The notes below the pieces were generated by a model. It did not search any database, was not told where the DNA came from, and saw nothing but the letters and a program-made list of their open reading frames with translations. DNA of 64,000 nucleotides from Lewinellaceae bacterium (GTDB taxonomy: Bacteria > Bacteroidota > Bacteroidia > Chitinophagales > Saprospiraceae). The position numbers and the translations under genes are program-made. Numbering within the stretch: position 1 is the stretch's first letter; each line of letters begins with the position of its first letter. The stretch spans positions 62,001 through 126,000 of the forward strand of contig JACJXZ010000002.1 in assembly GCA_020636375.1 (NCBI GenBank), written 5' to 3'. This document shows, one piece after another, positions 25,164-34,593 of this stretch.

Positions 25164-26969
25164 ATGAATCTAAGAAATATAGCCATTATAGCCCACGTCG
25201 ACCACGGCAAGACCACCCTGGTCGACAAGATGATCCACGCAGGCAAGCTGTTTGCCGACCACGAGCGTCCGGGCGACCTCATCATGGACAGCAACGACCT
25301 GGAGCGGGAGCGGGGCATTACCATCCTGTCCAAGAACGTATCTATCCGATATAAAGACACCAAGATCAACATCATCGACACGCCGGGCCACAGCGATTTC
25401 GGCGGCGAAGTGGAGCGGGTGCTCAACATGGCCGACGGAGTGCTGCTGCTGGTGGACGCCTTCGAGGGGCCTATGCCCCAGACCCGGTTCGTGACCCAGA
25501 AGGCCATCGAACTGGGCCTGAAGCCCATCGTGGTGGTCAATAAGGTAGATAAGGAGAACTGCACCCCGGAAGAGGTGCAGGAAGCCGTCTTCGACCTGAT
25601 GTACAACCTGGACGCTTCGGAAGACCAGCTGGATTTCCCCACCCTCTTTGGCTCCGCCAAGCAGGGGTGGATGAGTGCCGACTGGCGGCAGCCGACGACG
25701 GACATCTCGGTGCTGCTCGACGCCATTATCGAACACATTCCGCCGCCCCGCGTACAGGAAGGCACGCCTCAGTTGCTGGTCACCTCGCTGGACTATTCCG
25801 CCTACATCGGCCGTATCGCTATTGGCCGCCTGCAGCGGGGAAAGCTGCGCAATGGCCAGCAGGTATCCCTGGTGAAAAAAGACGGCACCATTCAGAAAAG
25901 CCGCATCCGCAGCCTCTTCGTCTTCGATGGTTTCAACCGACTGGAAACCGAAGAGGTGCAGGCCGGCGAAATCTGCGCCATCTTCGGCGTGGAAGGCTTC
26001 GAGATCGGCGACACCATCGCCGACCCGGAAGCGCCCGAGGCCCTGCCCACCATCAGCATCGACGAGCCGACCATGAGCATGGTCTTTACCATCAACGACT
26101 CGCCCTTCTTCGGCAAGGAAGGCAAATTCGTCACTTCCCGCCACATCAAGGAACGCCTGGAGAAAGAGCTGGAGCGCAACCTGGCCCTGCGGGTAGAAGA
26201 AACCGGCTCCGCCGATACCTTCCGCGTATACGGCCGGGGCGTGTTGCACCTTTCGGTATTGATCGAGACGATGCGGCGCGAGGGCTACGAGCTGCAGATC
26301 GGCCAGCCGCAGGTGATCACCAAGCGCATCGAGGGCACCGCCCACGAACCGGTGGAGGAACTGACGGTCGACCTGCCCAACGAAATCTCCGGAACAGCCA
26401 TCGACATGATCACCCGCCGAAAGGGCATCATGTTGTCGATGGACCCTAAGGGCGAACGCGTGCAACTGCGCTTTGAAATCCCCTCCCGCGGCATTATCGG
26501 CCTGCGCAGCCAGATGCTGACCGCCACGGCAGGCGAGGCCATCATGTCGCACCGCTTCCTGGAATTCCAACCTCACAAAGGCGACATCCCCGGCCGCATC
26601 AACGGCTCCCTGATCGCCCTGGAAACCGGGATGGCCATCCCCTACAGCATCAACAACCTGCAGGACCGCGGCAAGTTCTTTGTAGCGCCCGGCGAGGAAG
26701 TCTACGAAGGGCAGGTCGTCGGAGAGAACAGCCGCCCGGGCGACCTGGTCGTCAACCTGACCAAAACCAAGAAACTGACCAATATGCGGGCTTCCGGCTC
26801 GGACGACAAGCTCAGGCTGGTCCCTCCCAAACGCTTCACCCTGGAAGAAGCCCTGGAGTATATCCAGGAAGACGAGTTCGTGGAAGTGACACCCGGCTCC
26901 CTCCGCCTGCGGAAAACCCTGCTCAAAGACCACGAACGCAAGCGCGCGAAAAATAAGGCACTGGCGTAA
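25164..26969 (+). CDS. typA: Translational GTPase TypA/BipA
   Basis: The start at 25164 (MNLRNIAIIAHVDHGKTTLV) gives 601 residues, normal for TypA. G motifs are AHVDHGKT (10-17), RGITI, DTPGHSD and NKVD. An EF-Tu-like domain 2 and EF-G-like domains III and V follow (GRGVLHLSVLIETMRREGYEL). The TypA-specific C-terminal domain contains MRASGSDDKLRLVPPKRFTLEEALEYI. It acts on the 70S ribosome, in subunit assembly and stress or cold adaptation. It is monocistronic with its own promoter and terminator. Confidence 0.97.
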   Translation: MNLRNIAIIAHVDHGKTTLVDKMIHAGKLFADHERPGDLIMDSNDLERERGITILSKNVSIRYKDTKINIIDTPGHSDFGGEVERVLNMADGVLLLVDAFEGPMPQTRFVTQKAIELGLKPIVVVNKVDKENCTPEEVQEAVFDLMYNLDASEDQLDFPTLFGSAKQGWMSADWRQPTTDISVLLDAIIEHIPPPRVQEGTPQLLVTSLDYSAYIGRIAIGRLQRGKLRNGQQVSLVKKDGTIQKSRIRSLFVFDGFNRLETEEVQAGEICAIFGVEGFEIGDTIADPEAPEALPTISIDEPTMSMVFTINDSPFFGKEGKFVTSRHIKERLEKELERNLALRVEETGSADTFRVYGRGVLHLSVLIETMRREGYELQIGQPQVITKRIEGTAHEPVEELTVDLPNEISGTAIDMITRRKGIMLSMDPKGERVQLRFEIPSRGIIGLRSQMLTATAGEAIMSHRFLEFQPHKGDIPGRINGSLIALETGMAIPYSINNLQDRGKFFVAPGEEVYEGQVVGENSRPGDLVVNLTKTKKLTNMRASGSDDKLRLVPPKRFTLEEALEYIQEDEFVEVTPGSLRLRKTLLKDHERKRAKNKALA

Positions 26970-26992
26970 AGCCACGGGAAAGTGGCTTTATT
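26968..26992 (+). terminator. typA terminator hairpin
   Basis: AAAGCCAC and GTGGCTTT pair around GGGAAA; TTTATT follows. The stem begins at the last base of the stop codon. Confidence 0.65.
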
Positions 26993-27123
26993 GGTTCATG
27001 GCTTCCTGGGTTCACTGTTCCCGGGCGAGCAGGCGGTAAACCTATGCCCGTCTCTCTGGCCAACCGGACAAATCTTCGCCATCGCGCTTCCGGGCAAAAA
27101 GCCATGGAACCATCATTTCCCTC

Positions 27124-27153
27124 TTGGATATATACATTTTATTCCTATCTTTA
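27124..27153 (+). promoter_or_regulatory. Putative promoter of the type B T9SS gene
   Basis: TTGG (27124-27127), an 18-bp spacer and TATCTTTA (27146-27153) fit the Bacteroidota -33/-7 promoter with one mismatch in the -7 box. It would give a leader of about 115 nt. Confidence 0.45.
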
Positions 27154-27204
27154 GGCGACCGTTTTTGAAAACCTGCTGAACCTACAGTTATATTTCGTGT
27201 GAGT

Positions 27205-27255
27205 AGCCCCGCCGGGCGAGCTATCGGCTCGCACACCGGGGCTTTGTTATTTTTG
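27205..27255 (+). promoter_or_regulatory. Terminator-like hairpin in the leader of the type B T9SS gene
   Basis: AGCCCCG pairs with CGGGGCT and GCGAGC with GCTCGC around a TATCG loop; TTTGTTATTTTT follows. It ends 19 nt before the ATG at 27275 and lies between the putative promoter and the gene, so it could act as an attenuator. Confidence 0.55.
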
Positions 27256-27274
27256 ACCAACACTACCAGAAATT

Positions 27275-30200
27275 ATGTCAGCGCCCGGAATCCGATTTGC
27301 CCTTTGGACGGCTGCCTTGTTGTTGTCCATCAATTCCCTCTATGGCCAGTGCGATCTGGCCGATCAATGCGGCGACCTGCAGCCGCAGGGCGGTTTCAGC
27401 CCGGACAGCCCCACGTTCTTCTGCGAAGGGGAAGAGGTTGAATTCCTCAATAATTCTGACCCCAATGTGGTAGATTCCACGTATATCGACTGGGGAGACG
27501 GCCAGGTTGACAGGGCGCCGGGCACTCCAAGCTTTACACATACGTACGATTTCCCTTCGGATACCTGCCTGGTCAATTCTACTTCAGTAACCATTCCCAT
27601 TCGGATGACGGTTGTCAACAACTGCCCTGCCGGGGTGAGCCGGAACTGCCTGATCATCTTCGTCCGTATCCGGGTAGAGCCGGTCGCCATAATTGACGAG
27701 CCGGACGCCCTCTGCGTCGGCGAAGTGGCCTCCTTTATGAACGCATCCTGCCCTAACGGCGAAACGGTGAGTTATGAATGGACTTTTGAAGACAACGGGA
27801 CAAGTACGGAGGAAAACCCTTCGGTAGTCTACGATCAACGCGGTTTTTACAATATAGGGCTGACTGTGACGAACCAATGCGGATCCGATTACACCGACGA
27901 GACCATCGAGATCCGGGACGTGCCGATCGCTATGGCGGATTCCGAACTGCCCAACGACTCCGCCTGCGTCCCCGCCCTGATCGAGTTCTTCAACAATTCT
28001 ATAGACGACGATTCCCACGAATGGCAGTTCTTCCCCAATAATGGCGTCGTATTCATCGACTCCACAGAGCAGGGGTTCTTCCCAAATGGCGGCGCTTATC
28101 AGGCGCTGCTCATTGCCGAGAACACCTGCGGCATCGACACGGCAACTTTGAACTTTGAAATCTTCCAGGAGCCGAGCCTGATGCTGGGGCCGTTGCCTCC
28201 CGTAGGTTGCGATACGCTGGTTTTTGCGCCGGACATCACCTACGGCGGTTCCATTGCCAGCATCGAGTGGCAATTTCCCGGTTCTGATGTCCCATTCACC
28301 ACGGATTCCTTCCCAACGGCGACGTATACTCAAGCTGGAATCTTCCCTTTTACGCTGAATGTATCCGGGCATTGCGGCGACCTTTTCATCCGGGATACGG
28401 TGCAGGTGCTCGAACTGGAGCCGGTGGGTTTTGACCCGGTCGGGCTGGTGTGCAGCAGCGACAGCCCTTTCCAATTGCAGGCCAGCCCGCCTTCCGGCGC
28501 CTGGTCGGGCCCTGGTGTCAGCCCTGGCGGTTTGTTCAGCCCGGGCTCCGCCAATATCGGGCAGAATACCCTCACTTATTCTGCCGGCCCTGTCGGCTGC
28601 GAATCCACCGGCCAACTTGTCATCGAAGTTGAACAGGCCGCAGAGGTGGACATCGGCGCCCCTCGGGATACCTTCTGTATAGACGCCGGGCAAGCCACCT
28701 TCAGTTTCTCTCCGGCCGGCGGCGCCTGGACGGGGACGGGCATTGCAGACGGCACCCAGGGCATCTTTGACCCCATGTTGGCAGGTGCCGGCGAGTTCAA
28801 CCTGACGTATACCTACGGCGATGCCATCGGCTGCATCATCCGCACCACGAAAACGGTACGGGTGGAAGCCCTGCCGGTCCTTTCCGTCGGCAACGCCCCC
28901 TCGACTTGTGCTGTCAGCCAGGACATTCAGCTGGCGGAGGTGCTCGGTTTTCAGGCTACGCCGGGCACTGTTCTGGCCTGGAGCGGCGACGGCGTGGTGG
29001 ACGAAGCCAGCGGAACCTTCAATGCCGATTTGCTGTTCGGCGCTACTACTGCCGATATTACCGTAACCGGCACCAGCCCTTTTGGATGTGATACAACGAT
29101 TTCCTTCACCCTTCAACTGCGGGATTACGTGGAAGCGCAGGCGGCGGAACCCGTCCTGACTGCCTGTTCGGGCAGCGACCCCTTGTTCCTGGCGGCGACC
29201 CCCTCGGGAGGGACATGGGCGGGCCCGCAGGCCAACCCCGGCACCGGCGAGGTGGCCGTCGCCCAGCTCAGCCCCGGGGCCTATACCTACGTTTACACCA
29301 TCGACCCAGATACGCCCTGCGAGAGCCGGGATACCGTAACGCTTACGGTGCTCGACGCCGCCAACAGCGTCACGGCCGGGCAGGATGTCTACGCCTGTGC
29401 TTCCGACGGGCAGTTGGCGCTGCCGGTGGCCAATCCCGCCGGCGGCGACTGGCAGGGGCCCGGCCTGACAAACAACAATCAGGTGGATGTGCAACTGCTG
29501 GCCGGCCCCGGCGATTACACCTACATCTATACCGTCGATGCCCTGCCCGAAGCCTGTAATTCTGCCGAAATAACCTTCACCGTCCTGCCCGTCCCCGAGC
29601 CTGCTTTCACATTCGACTCCCTGGCCTGCGAAGGGGCGCCGGTGGCCTTCAGCAACGAAACCGCCAACGCCCAGGTATACCAATGGGACTTCGGCGACAT
29701 GAGCCCGCTTTCTTCCGAGGAAAACCCGCAACATGCCTACGGGGAATCCGATAACTATACCATTACGCTTACGGCTGAAAGCCTCAGCCCCCTCGACAGC
29801 AGCGTGGTATGCGCCGTCGAGCTGTCGCAGGATATTTACGTTTCCCAGGCGCCGGAACTGGTCGCCTTCAATACGGATGTCGATGAAGGCTGCGCGCCGC
29901 TTTCCGTCACCTTCGACAACCAAAGCATCGGCGACAACCTTTCCTTTATCTGGGATTTTGGCGGGCTCGACACTTCCCTGCTCAGCGCGCCGGGAACGGT
30001 CACTTTCCCGCAGGGTTTCTTCGGAGATACTACCTACACCGTCATCTTATCGGTTGAGAACGGCTGCGGCGATTCCGCCGATACGACTCAGATTGCCGTT
30101 TTTCCGCAGCCCCAGGCCAATTTCGGCTTGACCTACGACGAGCTGTGCAGCGGCGACACCCTCTATCTGAACAATACCAGCACAGGAGACCCCGATCAGT

Positions 30201-32089
30201 ATTTCTGGTTCTTAAACAGCCGAACCATAGACCGCATATACAGCATGGACACCCCTCCGCCGATCGTCCCCTTCTCGGATGGCATAGCCGATACCTTATT
30301 CATCACCCTGATTGCTCAGAACGGCTGCGGGATGGATACGCTGGAGCAGCAGGTCACCATCAACCCGACGGACGTGAGCGCCCTGATCAATGTTTCTGAC
30401 CGGGAAGTATGCGTCAACGAAACCGTCCGGCTGGAGAGCTTCTCCACCCCGGGCGCGCCGGTTCGGTGGGTGATCTCGGACGGCAACGCCTATACCGGGC
30501 AGGTGGTGGAACACAGCTTCTCGGCCCCCGGCCTCTATACCGTCTCGCTCTATACGGAGGGCTGTGGGTTTGATAGCATGTCGGTTCAGATACTGGCCCT
30601 GCCGCTGCCGTTCCTCGACGTGGACTATTCCCCCACGGCCTGTGCGGAAAACCCGGTGAATTTCCGGGTCATTTCCGATGGGGATGGGCAGGTACTCTAT
30701 TTCGGGGATGGCGACAGTACGCTGGCGGCCTCTGCCACCCACATTTTCGAATCCCCCGGATTTTACCAGCCGGCGGCAACAACCGTAAACCTGCAGGGGT
30801 GCCGCAACACCTGGCAGGGGGAGCCTATAGAAATCCTACCGTTGCCGATCGTGGCCATAGCTGAGATGGATTCGGTTTGCCTGGGCGCTCCGGCTACCTT
30901 TCGGAACCTGGGTACGGATGAGGTCTCTTGTCTCTGGACTTTTGGCGACGGCAATGCCTCCGACGATTGCCTGGCCAGCCATGTCTATGGAAATTCCGGG
31001 GTTTTCAACGTCACGTTAACCGCCATTTCCAGCGTGGGATGCCGGGATTCGACCTCCCAGCCGATATACGTGCGCCCCCGGCCGACGGCGGCCTTCGAAC
31101 TGGAGATGGAAGACGCCTGCGCGCCTGCTGTGGTTCGCTTTTCCGACAATTCTGCGACGGCAACCGGCCTGCGGTGGGCGCTGGGAGACGGCGGCACTGC
31201 CAACAGCGCTGAATTTACCCATATCTATGAATTGCCGGGAGAATACGAGGTGCAACTGATTGCCAGCAATGAGTCGATCTGCCGGGACACGGCCACGCAG
31301 CTAATTACCATCTATGGTTCGCCGGAGGGCAGTTTTGAGCTGATCGAAACCTGCACGCAGGAGGAAGGATATACGTTGGTAGCCGAGGCAGCGCCCGAAG
31401 ATTTTATTTTCCTCTCCGGGCAAAACTATGCACAGGCCGGCACCCGCCACGGCCGGCTGGCGCCCGGCAATTACACCCTCGAACTGGAATCCCCCCAGGG
31501 GTGCCTGACATCCATAGACGTCATGGTGCCCCAGGTTCAGGAGCTTATCGCCCGGTTGCTGCGCGACTCCTTTTCCATCGAACTGGGAGAATCGGTGGAT
31601 TTGGCCGTTAATGTCAATCAGGCCGGAACAGTCGTGAGCTGGTCGCCGGCGGCAGGGTTGTCCGACATTTCCATTGCCAACCCGGTAGCCATGCCTTTCT
31701 ACACGACCACCTACATCGTGGAAATCACCAATGCCAAAGGTTGCGTGAAGCGGGACACCGCCTTTATACGGGTTGCCATTGACCGGGAAAGGGGGATCTT
31801 TATACCGAATGCGTTCACGCCGGACGGCAGCGGGCACAACGACCTGTTCCGCATCATGAATACCAACAACGGCCTGGTAAGCGCCCCGGTTTTCCGCGTT
31901 TTCGACCGCTGGGGAGAGCTGGTGTTCGAATCCCTGGATTGCCCGGCTTCCGGCCTGCAGGATTGCGGGTGGGACGGCACGTTCAAGGGGCAGAAAGCCG
32001 AGCAGGGCGTATACACCTACTACGCTGAACTGTTGTTTACGGATGGGTTTGTCCGGGTGGTTAAGGGGAATGTGACGTTGATCCGGTGA
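27275..32089 (+). CDS. Giant PKD-repeat surface protein with T9SS type B (CHU_C) sorting domain
   Basis: This 1604-residue protein has a signal peptide (MSAPGIRFALWTAALLLSINSLYGQ) and is built mainly of Ig-like domains. PKD domains are recognisable by YEWTFEDNG, YQWDFGDMS, FIWDFGGLD, CLWTFGDGNAS and LRWALGDGG, and there are GxWxGPG-type repeats at about residues 400-760 (GAWSGPG, GAWTGTG, GTWAGPQ, GDWQGPG). The last 95 residues (IFIPNAFTPDGSGHNDLFRI to VVKGNVTLIR) are the gliding-motility-associated C-terminal domain. It should be an exported adhesin or surface filament. The PorP/SprF gene follows 283 nt downstream, the usual partner arrangement. Confidence 0.93.
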   Translation: MSAPGIRFALWTAALLLSINSLYGQCDLADQCGDLQPQGGFSPDSPTFFCEGEEVEFLNNSDPNVVDSTYIDWGDGQVDRAPGTPSFTHTYDFPSDTCLVNSTSVTIPIRMTVVNNCPAGVSRNCLIIFVRIRVEPVAIIDEPDALCVGEVASFMNASCPNGETVSYEWTFEDNGTSTEENPSVVYDQRGFYNIGLTVTNQCGSDYTDETIEIRDVPIAMADSELPNDSACVPALIEFFNNSIDDDSHEWQFFPNNGVVFIDSTEQGFFPNGGAYQALLIAENTCGIDTATLNFEIFQEPSLMLGPLPPVGCDTLVFAPDITYGGSIASIEWQFPGSDVPFTTDSFPTATYTQAGIFPFTLNVSGHCGDLFIRDTVQVLELEPVGFDPVGLVCSSDSPFQLQASPPSGAWSGPGVSPGGLFSPGSANIGQNTLTYSAGPVGCESTGQLVIEVEQAAEVDIGAPRDTFCIDAGQATFSFSPAGGAWTGTGIADGTQGIFDPMLAGAGEFNLTYTYGDAIGCIIRTTKTVRVEALPVLSVGNAPSTCAVSQDIQLAEVLGFQATPGTVLAWSGDGVVDEASGTFNADLLFGATTADITVTGTSPFGCDTTISFTLQLRDYVEAQAAEPVLTACSGSDPLFLAATPSGGTWAGPQANPGTGEVAVAQLSPGAYTYVYTIDPDTPCESRDTVTLTVLDAANSVTAGQDVYACASDGQLALPVANPAGGDWQGPGLTNNNQVDVQLLAGPGDYTYIYTVDALPEACNSAEITFTVLPVPEPAFTFDSLACEGAPVAFSNETANAQVYQWDFGDMSPLSSEENPQHAYGESDNYTITLTAESLSPLDSSVVCAVELSQDIYVSQAPELVAFNTDVDEGCAPLSVTFDNQSIGDNLSFIWDFGGLDTSLLSAPGTVTFPQGFFGDTTYTVILSVENGCGDSADTTQIAVFPQPQANFGLTYDELCSGDTLYLNNTSTGDPDQYFWFLNSRTIDRIYSMDTPPPIVPFSDGIADTLFITLIAQNGCGMDTLEQQVTINPTDVSALINVSDREVCVNETVRLESFSTPGAPVRWVISDGNAYTGQVVEHSFSAPGLYTVSLYTEGCGFDSMSVQILALPLPFLDVDYSPTACAENPVNFRVISDGDGQVLYFGDGDSTLAASATHIFESPGFYQPAATTVNLQGCRNTWQGEPIEILPLPIVAIAEMDSVCLGAPATFRNLGTDEVSCLWTFGDGNASDDCLASHVYGNSGVFNVTLTAISSVGCRDSTSQPIYVRPRPTAAFELEMEDACAPAVVRFSDNSATATGLRWALGDGGTANSAEFTHIYELPGEYEVQLIASNESICRDTATQLITIYGSPEGSFELIETCTQEEGYTLVAEAAPEDFIFLSGQNYAQAGTRHGRLAPGNYTLELESPQGCLTSIDVMVPQVQELIARLLRDSFSIELGESVDLAVNVNQAGTVVSWSPAAGLSDISIANPVAMPFYTTTYIVEITNAKGCVKRDTAFIRVAIDRERGIFIPNAFTPDGSGHNDLFRIMNTNNGLVSAPVFRVFDRWGELVFESLDCPASGLQDCGWDGTFKGQKAEQGVYTYYAELLFTDGFVRVVKGNVTLIR

Positions 32090-32206
32090 GGAAAAGGAAA
32101 TGCATGGTATCGGATTCGAATAAATTTCCTTTTCGGTTCTTTGGCGAGGCCCTTGTTCCACGGGCTGGCATGGTGTGTTAGGGTGTCCTGTCCGTCAAGC
32201 AAGGCA

Positions 32207-32304
32207 ACAATATAACAATATAGCAATATAACAATATAGCAATATAACAATATAGCAATATAACAATATAGCAATATAACAATATAACAATATAGCAATA
32301 TAAC
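32207..32304. repeat. A+T-rich 9-bp tandem repeat (caatataac/caatatagc)
   Basis: About eleven 9-bp units alternate between CAATATAAC and CAATATAGC in near-perfect register. The array ends 68 nt before the PorP/SprF start. Single or paired units of the same word recur near 22012-22045, 37508-37600 and 37895-37983. Confidence 0.9.
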
Positions 32305-32371
32305 CTGATTCCCCTACACCCTGCCTCCGGCACAGAACAGTATGAATCACACTACTCACAAGCCACAGATC

Positions 32372-33430
32372 ATGAAATATGCTAAGATCCTGACCGTTTT
32401 TGTTTCCTTGTCTGGCATGCTGCTTTTTGGCAGCCGGCCCTGCCTGGCACAGGACGCCCATTTCTCCCAGTTCAGCCGGACCCAGTCGTATGCCAACCCG
32501 GCGTTTACCGGCCTTGGCCGGGAGCCGGCGCGCCTGTCCCTGCATTACCGCAACCAGTGGCAAAGTGTGTTGGCGGGGCAATCCTATCATTCTGCGCTGG
32601 CGGCTTTTGACTGGCGCAACTGCCTGGGGCTCAGCTTTTTTGCCTTTGGCGTCAGCGCCCAGGCCAGCCGGGCCGGCGATTCCCGCTATACCGATGGGCA
32701 GGCCCTGCTAAGCGTAGCCTATCACCAGCAAGTCGAGCGGGGCTTATTCCTGGCGGGGGGCGTCCGCGGCGGCGCCTGGAATTACCGCATCGATGAGGGC
32801 CAGCTGCAATTTGAAGAGCAGTTCGACGGCATCGGCTACGATTCGGGCCTCGACAATTTCGAGTCTTTCGACCAGTTGCAACGCACCGTCTTCGGCCTGT
32901 CCGCCGGCCTGCTGTTGTACGATACGGAGGCGGCCTGGCAAATCGGCGCCAGCCTGCTCCACATCAACCAGCCCTTGTACTCTTTTCTGGAAGATGCCCA
33001 GAACGGCAACCGGGTGGGGATGGGCTGGTCGCTCCAGGGGCAGTTGGGCCTGTCTACCGACCACCGGCCGGAAAGCAAAGAGCTTGCCCTTCAGTTTTTC
33101 TACCGCCAGCAGGCCCTTTTTAAGAACAGCCAACAGCGGATGCTGTCAGCCGGCGCCCTCTGGCAACTGGCGGAGAGCCACAAGGGGAACGCCTTTTTCC
33201 TGGGGATGTACGCCCGGGTGGGGCGGCGCGCCGGCGACGCTGCGGCCACCTTCGACGCCGTCACGCCCTATATCCGCGTTGACTACGGCGACTGGAGCTT
33301 TGGCGTGTCTTACGATGTAAATGTTTCGCCCCTCGTCGATGTTTCGCGGCTGGCCGGGGCGCTGGAATTGTCAGTCCAGGCCCATATCGGGGATAGGCGG
33401 GATTGTATACAATGCCCGTCGAATTGGTGA
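32372..33430 (+). CDS. Type IX secretion system PorP/SprF family outer-membrane protein
   Basis: The start at 32372 (MKYAKILTVFVSLSGMLLFG) gives a signal peptide ending CLAQ; the ATG at 32342 is less likely. QDAHFSQFSRTQSYANPAFTGLG is the family hallmark (reading FSQF..t..~NPA.tG), followed by a 14-strand-like barrel to the C-terminus. PorP/SprF proteins work with a neighbouring type B T9SS substrate and help it to be secreted or anchored; SprF does so for SprB. Here that neighbour is the 1604-residue gene upstream. Confidence 0.92.
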   Translation: MKYAKILTVFVSLSGMLLFGSRPCLAQDAHFSQFSRTQSYANPAFTGLGREPARLSLHYRNQWQSVLAGQSYHSALAAFDWRNCLGLSFFAFGVSAQASRAGDSRYTDGQALLSVAYHQQVERGLFLAGGVRGGAWNYRIDEGQLQFEEQFDGIGYDSGLDNFESFDQLQRTVFGLSAGLLLYDTEAAWQIGASLLHINQPLYSFLEDAQNGNRVGMGWSLQGQLGLSTDHRPESKELALQFFYRQQALFKNSQQRMLSAGALWQLAESHKGNAFFLGMYARVGRRAGDAAATFDAVTPYIRVDYGDWSFGVSYDVNVSPLVDVSRLAGALELSVQAHIGDRRDCIQCPSNW

Positions 33431-33439
33431 GGTTCGTGC

Positions 33440-33458
33440 CGCGATCATCCTGATCGCG
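33440..33458. terminator. Small hairpin between convergent genes
   Basis: CGCGATCA and TGATCGCG pair around TCC, 10 nt after the PorP/SprF stop. There is no T tract, so the terminator call is weak. Confidence 0.35.
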
Positions 33459-33477
33459 AGGCCCCTGCCCGATACAA

Positions 33478-33867
33478 TCAATTCTCTCCCAAAATGACCA
33501 CCAGCGTATAGATCAATCCCGGAAGATAGAACAGCAAGGTCAGCAGGAGCGAGATCCAGAAGCGGGTGGTGATGCCATCGTACAGGCCCATGGCCAGGGG
33601 CGGGAGCAGGATAGCGATGATGACCAGGAGCAGCAGGTCGGTATCCGTTTCCTGGCGCAGCTGCTTCAGCTTGGCCTTGATTTCCTTTTTGAAAGCTTTG
33701 CGCTGCTGGCGGTTGTTTTTCCGCAGTTCTTTTTTGCTGAGAGTGCTGGTTTCTTCAGCCCGGTGCTCGGTTTTGTCGCCGGCCCTGACGTGGACGACGG
33801 CCTGAGCGGGTTGGATGTTGAGCAGCAGGGAAAAACTGAAAACAGCGAGGAGGTAGGAAGGTCTCAT
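33478..33867 (-). CDS. PMP3/YqaE-family membrane protein with extra N-terminal domain
   Basis: The start at 33867 (MRPSYLLAVFSFSLLLNIQPAQA) provides a signal sequence. A lysine-rich helical linker follows (KKELRKNNRQQRKAFKKEIKA), and the C-terminal 50 residues are the two-helix PMP3/UPF0057 module (VIIAILLPPLAMGLYDG, FWISLLLTLLFYLPGLIYTL). Small PMP3 proteins are linked to salt stress and membrane potential; the N-terminal extension is commonly seen in Bacteroidota members. The TerB-like gene lies 32 nt upstream on the same strand. Confidence 0.85.
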   Translation of the reverse strand: MRPSYLLAVFSFSLLLNIQPAQAVVHVRAGDKTEHRAEETSTLSKKELRKNNRQQRKAFKKEIKAKLKQLRQETDTDLLLLVIIAILLPPLAMGLYDGITTRFWISLLLTLLFYLPGLIYTLVVILGEN

Positions 33868-33899
33868 TGGATCGGTATTTTGGTGAGGAATTGGGTTGC

Positions 33900-34367
33900 T
33901 TAATCTACGTCGACCGGTTCGATCATCGGCAGGTCGACGACTTTGGCTTCTTTGGGGCCGATGCTCATCCAGCCGACGATGCCGCCGGAGGCTTTGGCGA
34001 CGTGGCGGGCAAAGCTGAGCAGTCCTTCGTAAAAGTGTTTGGCGTGTTTGGGTTCGAGCAGGGGCAGGACGGTATTGAGCTTTTCCAGTTCGCCGGCGAT
34101 GGTTTTTTGTCGTTCCTCCGGCGATCTCGGCAAGGTCCGGATGAGTTCCATCAGCCGTTCGTGCAGGCGCCCGTCTACTTTCTGATAATACTCCTGCCAT
34201 TCCTGGTGAAAGTGGAATGCCCGGATGCGCGCGATCTTTTCTCCCCGCTCCAGCTCGGCGTCCTCGATGATGCCGTCGGCGCCTGCGACCAGCAGCGTGA
34301 CGTACGGTATGGCGTCGTAGAGAGCCTTTTGTTTTTCTGCCGGCAGGGATTCAATGCTTTTGATCAT
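33900..34367 (-). CDS. TerB-like/DUF533-type helical protein
   Basis: The 155-residue protein has the acidic-helix signature YVTLLVAGADGIIEDAELERGEK, typical of TerB and related co-chaperone-like proteins, then helical repeats (RLHERLMELIRTLP, FYEGLLSFARHVAKASGG). It is cytosolic. A relationship to tellurite resistance is not implied, since most such proteins have unknown roles. It is the first gene of a two-gene unit with PMP3. Confidence 0.65.
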   Translation of the reverse strand: MIKSIESLPAEKQKALYDAIPYVTLLVAGADGIIEDAELERGEKIARIRAFHFHQEWQEYYQKVDGRLHERLMELIRTLPRSPEERQKTIAGELEKLNTVLPLLEPKHAKHFYEGLLSFARHVAKASGGIVGWMSIGPKEAKVVDLPMIEPVDVD

Positions 34368-34392
34368 ATGAGCCTTGAATTTGTGTTCGGCC

Positions 34393-34400
34393 CAAAAATA
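34393..34400 (-). promoter_or_regulatory. -7 element for the TerB-like/PMP3 unit
   Basis: Read on the minus strand this is TATTTTTG, a TAnnTTTG match 25 nt before the ATG at 34367. Confidence 0.35.
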
Positions 34401-34593
34401 AACTTTTACAGGAGAACATTCTACCCTTTTCGCTCCTTATATCTTAGTTAAGCGCTTTTGTGGAACGAAGGCATGTGCCTGCCAAACTTCGGCCCCTGCG
34501 GCTGTGGATTTTAAATCCGATTTCCCGTAACTTTGAAGTTTTGTGCATAGTCAAGCCTATATTGGCCAAGATATAAGAGTAGGAGAAAACGCA

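Noticed and set aside
25170..26975. 601-codon minus-strand frame opposite typA
   Set aside because: typA is unambiguous on the plus strand.
27584..29923. 779-codon minus-strand frame inside the giant T9SS gene
   Set aside because: It is an antisense shadow without domain resemblance; the plus frame is continuous across it.
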